Below are positions 61,824 through 64,000 of a stretch of DNA of 64,000 nucleotides, piece by piece; the stretch's first letter is position 1, and each line of letters opens with the position of its first letter. Under the pieces are notes generated by a model that saw only the letters and a program-made list of their open reading frames with translations, was not told the DNA's origin and did no database searches. Source of the DNA: Roseofilum acuticapitatum BLCC-M154 (lineage in GTDB: Bacteria > Cyanobacteriota > Cyanobacteriia > Cyanobacteriales > Desertifilaceae); the NCBI RefSeq assembly GCF_030068475.1, contig NZ_JAQOSP010000081.1:1-64000 (forward strand), read 5' to 3'. Made by a program: the position numbers and the translations under genes.

Positions 61824-63422
61824 TTAAGCTTCGATTAACTCTAGACGCTGAAAAACCGGTTTGGGTGTTCCTAGAGTCTGCTGACCGGGTAAGATGCCCC
61901 ATTGGGCATGACGTTCAAAGGAGATTGGGTTTTGAAGGTCTCTAACCTGGTTAAAATCAATGCTAAAGCCTAATTGGCTATAGATGGCGGTGCTGATGTC
62001 AGGAATAATCGGTGAGAGCAGATAAGCTGCTAAACGCACGGATTCTAGAACCGAGTAGAGAACTTCTGCTAATGCCTCTTGCTTCCCTTGTTTATACAAC
62101 GTCCAGGGCGCTTGCTCGTCAATATATTTGTTACTGCTTTGCACCAAGTCGAGGATGGCTTCACAGGCTTGGGAATAAGCCAGGTCGTTGTAGTGCCGAT
62201 CTACTTTTGACTTCAAGGAACTTCCTAGGGTTTTCAGAGGATTATCATCAGGAATGTCATTAGGGGCGATCGCCGGAACTTGACCTTGACCATATTTTCT
62301 CACCATCCCTAGAGTCCGATTCAGCAGATTTCCTAAATCATTGGCTAGATCCGCATTCAGAACATTAATAAATCGAGTTTCATTAAAGTCCCCATCCTTA
62401 CCAAACTCAATCTCCTTAAGAAAATAGTAGCGCACCGCATCAGCTCCATAGCGATCCACTAATTCATAGGGATTTAAGGTATTGCCCAAACTTTTACCCA
62501 TCTTCATGCCATCTTTGGTCAAAAAGCCATGGCCAAATACCCGTCCGGGTAAAGGTAGACCCGCAGACATCAGCATTGCTGGCCAGTAGACCGTATGGAA
62601 GCGCAGAATATCTTTACCAATCAGATGGGTTTGAATGGGCCACCATTTGGCGAGGGCATTCTCTAAGGTGGGAGAGTCTTCCGGATCGAGTAAGGCGGTG
62701 ATATACCCTAATAGGGCATCAAACCAAACATAAAGGGTATGTTCGGGATCGGTGGGAACGGGAAAACCCCAATCTAGGTTAACTCGCGAGATGGAGAAAT
62801 CTTGCAGCCCACGGGCCACAAAGCTCAGGACTTCATTCCGGCGACTTTCCGGTTGAATGAAGTCCGGATTCTCACTATAGAAGGTTTCTAAGGAGTCTTG
62901 ATATTTGGATAAGCGGAAGAAATAGTTATTTTCATCTCGCCATTCTGTAGATTTGTTGGGATGGATGGGACAACGGCGATCCTCAAGCAGGTCTCGTTCT
63001 TCTTTGAATTCTTCACAGGAAACGCAATACCATCCTTTTTGCACTCCTTGATAAATGTCCCCATTCTCCCAAACTCGTGTGAAGAATTCTTGTACAATTT
63101 GATGGTGTTTAGCGGCCGTCGTCCGACTAAAGCGATCGTATTGGATGTTAAGCTTATGCCAGAGGGTTTGAAAACCCTCGACAATTTCATCACAATGGGT
63201 TTGGGGGTCTTTCCCTCGCTCCTGAGCAGTGCGTTGGATTTTTAAGCCATGTTCGTCGGTTCCGGTAATCATCAAGACTTCTTCCCCCCGAAGTCTCCAG
63301 TAGCGGGCTAAAACATCTGCGGCAATGGTGGTATAGGCGCTGCCGATATGGGGCAAGTCATTGACGTAGTATAGAGGAGTTGTAATGGTAAAGGTTTTTT
63401 TTGCTGGATAGTTAGAGTTCAT
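61824..63422 (-). CDS. metG: Methionine-tRNA ligase
   Basis: 532 residues. The HIGH motif is PHIGSAY, the zinc cluster is CVSCEEFKEE...CPIHPNK, and the KMSKS motif reads KMGKS (KDGMKMGKSLGN), an acceptable variant. The anticodon-binding helices occupy about 370-500. It charges tRNA-Met. No C-terminal dimerisation domain is present, a common short form. Confidence 0.97.
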   Translation of the reverse strand: MNSNYPAKKTFTITTPLYYVNDLPHIGSAYTTIAADVLARYWRLRGEEVLMITGTDEHGLKIQRTAQERGKDPQTHCDEIVEGFQTLWHKLNIQYDRFSRTTAAKHHQIVQEFFTRVWENGDIYQGVQKGWYCVSCEEFKEERDLLEDRRCPIHPNKSTEWRDENNYFFRLSKYQDSLETFYSENPDFIQPESRRNEVLSFVARGLQDFSISRVNLDWGFPVPTDPEHTLYVWFDALLGYITALLDPEDSPTLENALAKWWPIQTHLIGKDILRFHTVYWPAMLMSAGLPLPGRVFGHGFLTKDGMKMGKSLGNTLNPYELVDRYGADAVRYYFLKEIEFGKDGDFNETRFINVLNADLANDLGNLLNRTLGMVRKYGQGQVPAIAPNDIPDDNPLKTLGSSLKSKVDRHYNDLAYSQACEAILDLVQSSNKYIDEQAPWTLYKQGKQEALAEVLYSVLESVRLAAYLLSPIIPDISTAIYSQLGFSIDFNQVRDLQNPISFERHAQWGILPGQQTLGTPKPVFQRLELIEA

Positions 63423-63793
63423 AGAAAATATGATTAGCGTTTTTAATGACCTGCTTTGTCAAATCAACCCGTTAGGTTGTCTTATGGATTTTACTCAGGA
63501 TTTTACTCAACTGATCGATAAGGGGAATTGATTCTGATTGTAGCCTTAGTTGCTCAGGTTTGTCTTGATTGCTCATCAATTCGAGGTGAAACTAAGATAA
63601 CAGACTTCCGAGAAATTGAATCGATTGCTCCTTAAGGCTTCAAGGGATGGCAGAATAGGCAATGTTCCAGGCAATGGTCAGAGACAGAATAAAAGGGCAT
63701 TATCTATAATCAGGATGAGTTAATTTTATTTTCGGGATCGGTGCAATGGTTATCGATCTTAAATCCCCAAGGTTATATTTTCCATTGGCTCCT
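63423..63793. other. Gap between metG and the next gene
   Basis: 371 bases with no gene. A TATAAT box (63705-63710) with GAGACA (63681-63686), 18 bases apart, could drive the hydrolase gene at 63794. Nothing else is evident. Confidence 0.4.
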
Positions 63794-64000
63794 ATGTCTG
63801 ATCTTTGTCCTCATTTTCTTCAGTTGACTCCTGTTCGCCCCCAGGCGGATCTATGGGTTTTCTTGCCCGGTATGGATGGTTGGGGATCGCTGTTTGCTCG
63901 TCAGGCACAAGGGTTGCAAAGGGATTTTGAGGTGCGGGCGATGAGAATTCCTTCTGAGAATCGCCTGGATTGGGATGGGTTGAGCGATCGCCTCACCGAG
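63794..64000 (+). CDS. Alpha/beta hydrolase, N-terminal part (partial)
   Basis: 69 residues from ATG 63794, open at the window edge. MSDLCPHFLQLTPVRPQADL is followed by WVFLPGMDGWGSLFARQAQG, where LPGMDG(W/T)G is the oxyanion-hole turn of cyanobacterial alpha/beta hydrolases of the haloperoxidase/lipase type. An upstream ATG (63747) is in another frame and ends quickly. The nucleophile elbow lies outside the window. Confidence 0.65.
   Translation, partial: MSDLCPHFLQLTPVRPQADLWVFLPGMDGWGSLFARQAQGLQRDFEVRAMRIPSENRLDWDGLSDRLTE

Overview
The window is chromosomal DNA of a cyanobacterium, probably a filamentous one. It carries petB/petD (cytochrome b6f), ctpA (D1 maturation), a SigF-type sigma factor, COP23, DUF1822, DUF1824, DUF29 and Uma2 families, the guaB3-yfr1-trxA order that is conserved in cyanobacteria, very many HIP1 octamers (GCGATCGC), and short heptamer/octamer tandem repeats. 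I cannot name the genus from sequence alone.

Layout. 1-2.9 kb: an Uma2-like tail, a TPR/glycosyltransferase-like protein and a YghU-type glutathione-dependent reductase. 2.9-4.4 kb: a CRISPR leader and array with 16 spacers and no cas genes in view. 4.4-6.2 kb: a dispersed element, DUF29, a MazF-type toxin-antitoxin pair, and gene remnants. 6.2-13 kb: a TPR protein with a degenerate trypsin domain, a WD40 protein, a pentapeptide protein, an ABC ATPase, and a sigma factor/DUF1822 pair. 13-20.6 kb: DUF1499, an ABC-2 permease, a GNAT/FemAB-like protein, a RibD-type reductase, SigF, a proline-rich lipoprotein and a MORN protein. 20.6-25.5 kb: an orphan TRAP solute-binding protein, a pentapeptide protein, ctpA, and divergent petB-petD. 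25.5-31.6 kb: a nuclease pseudogene, an NAD cluster (nadD, NrtR-like NUDIX, RNase III-like protein, nadE), and small toxin-antitoxin-like modules. 31.6-40.4 kb: COP23, two intact TPR-trypsin paralogues, pncB, two unknown envelope proteins, an Uma2 gene between two MITE-like elements. 40.6-48.2 kb: a 48-residue protein gene with its own promoter and terminator, DUF1824, UbiA, cytosine deaminase-like, patatin, tRNA-Ser(GCU), cbiD and guaA. 48.5-64 kb: a Ski2-like helicase, LOG protein, trxA, Yfr1 RNA, guaB3, flotillin with an OB-fold membrane partner, glycosyltransferase, methyltransferase, LptC-like, a LabA-like NYN protein, metG, and the start of an alpha/beta hydrolase.

How genes work together. 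NAD synthesis is the clearest theme. pncB and nadD lie 6 kb apart but share an almost identical promoter containing a 23-bp imperfect inverted repeat over the -10 box, and a NrtR-like candidate regulator is encoded in the nadD operon. Photosynthetic electron transport (petBD) sits back to back with the D1-processing protease. GMP synthesis appears twice (guaA, guaB3). Three TPR-trypsin paralogues occur in the window; one has lost all three catalytic residues while keeping its open frame.

The less explained signals are the TPR pseudoprotease, the shared NAD promoter, a hairpin covering the start of the DUF1822-linked sigma gene, a truncated CRISPR array end, a TIR-bearing dispersed element family, and the 48-residue protein.
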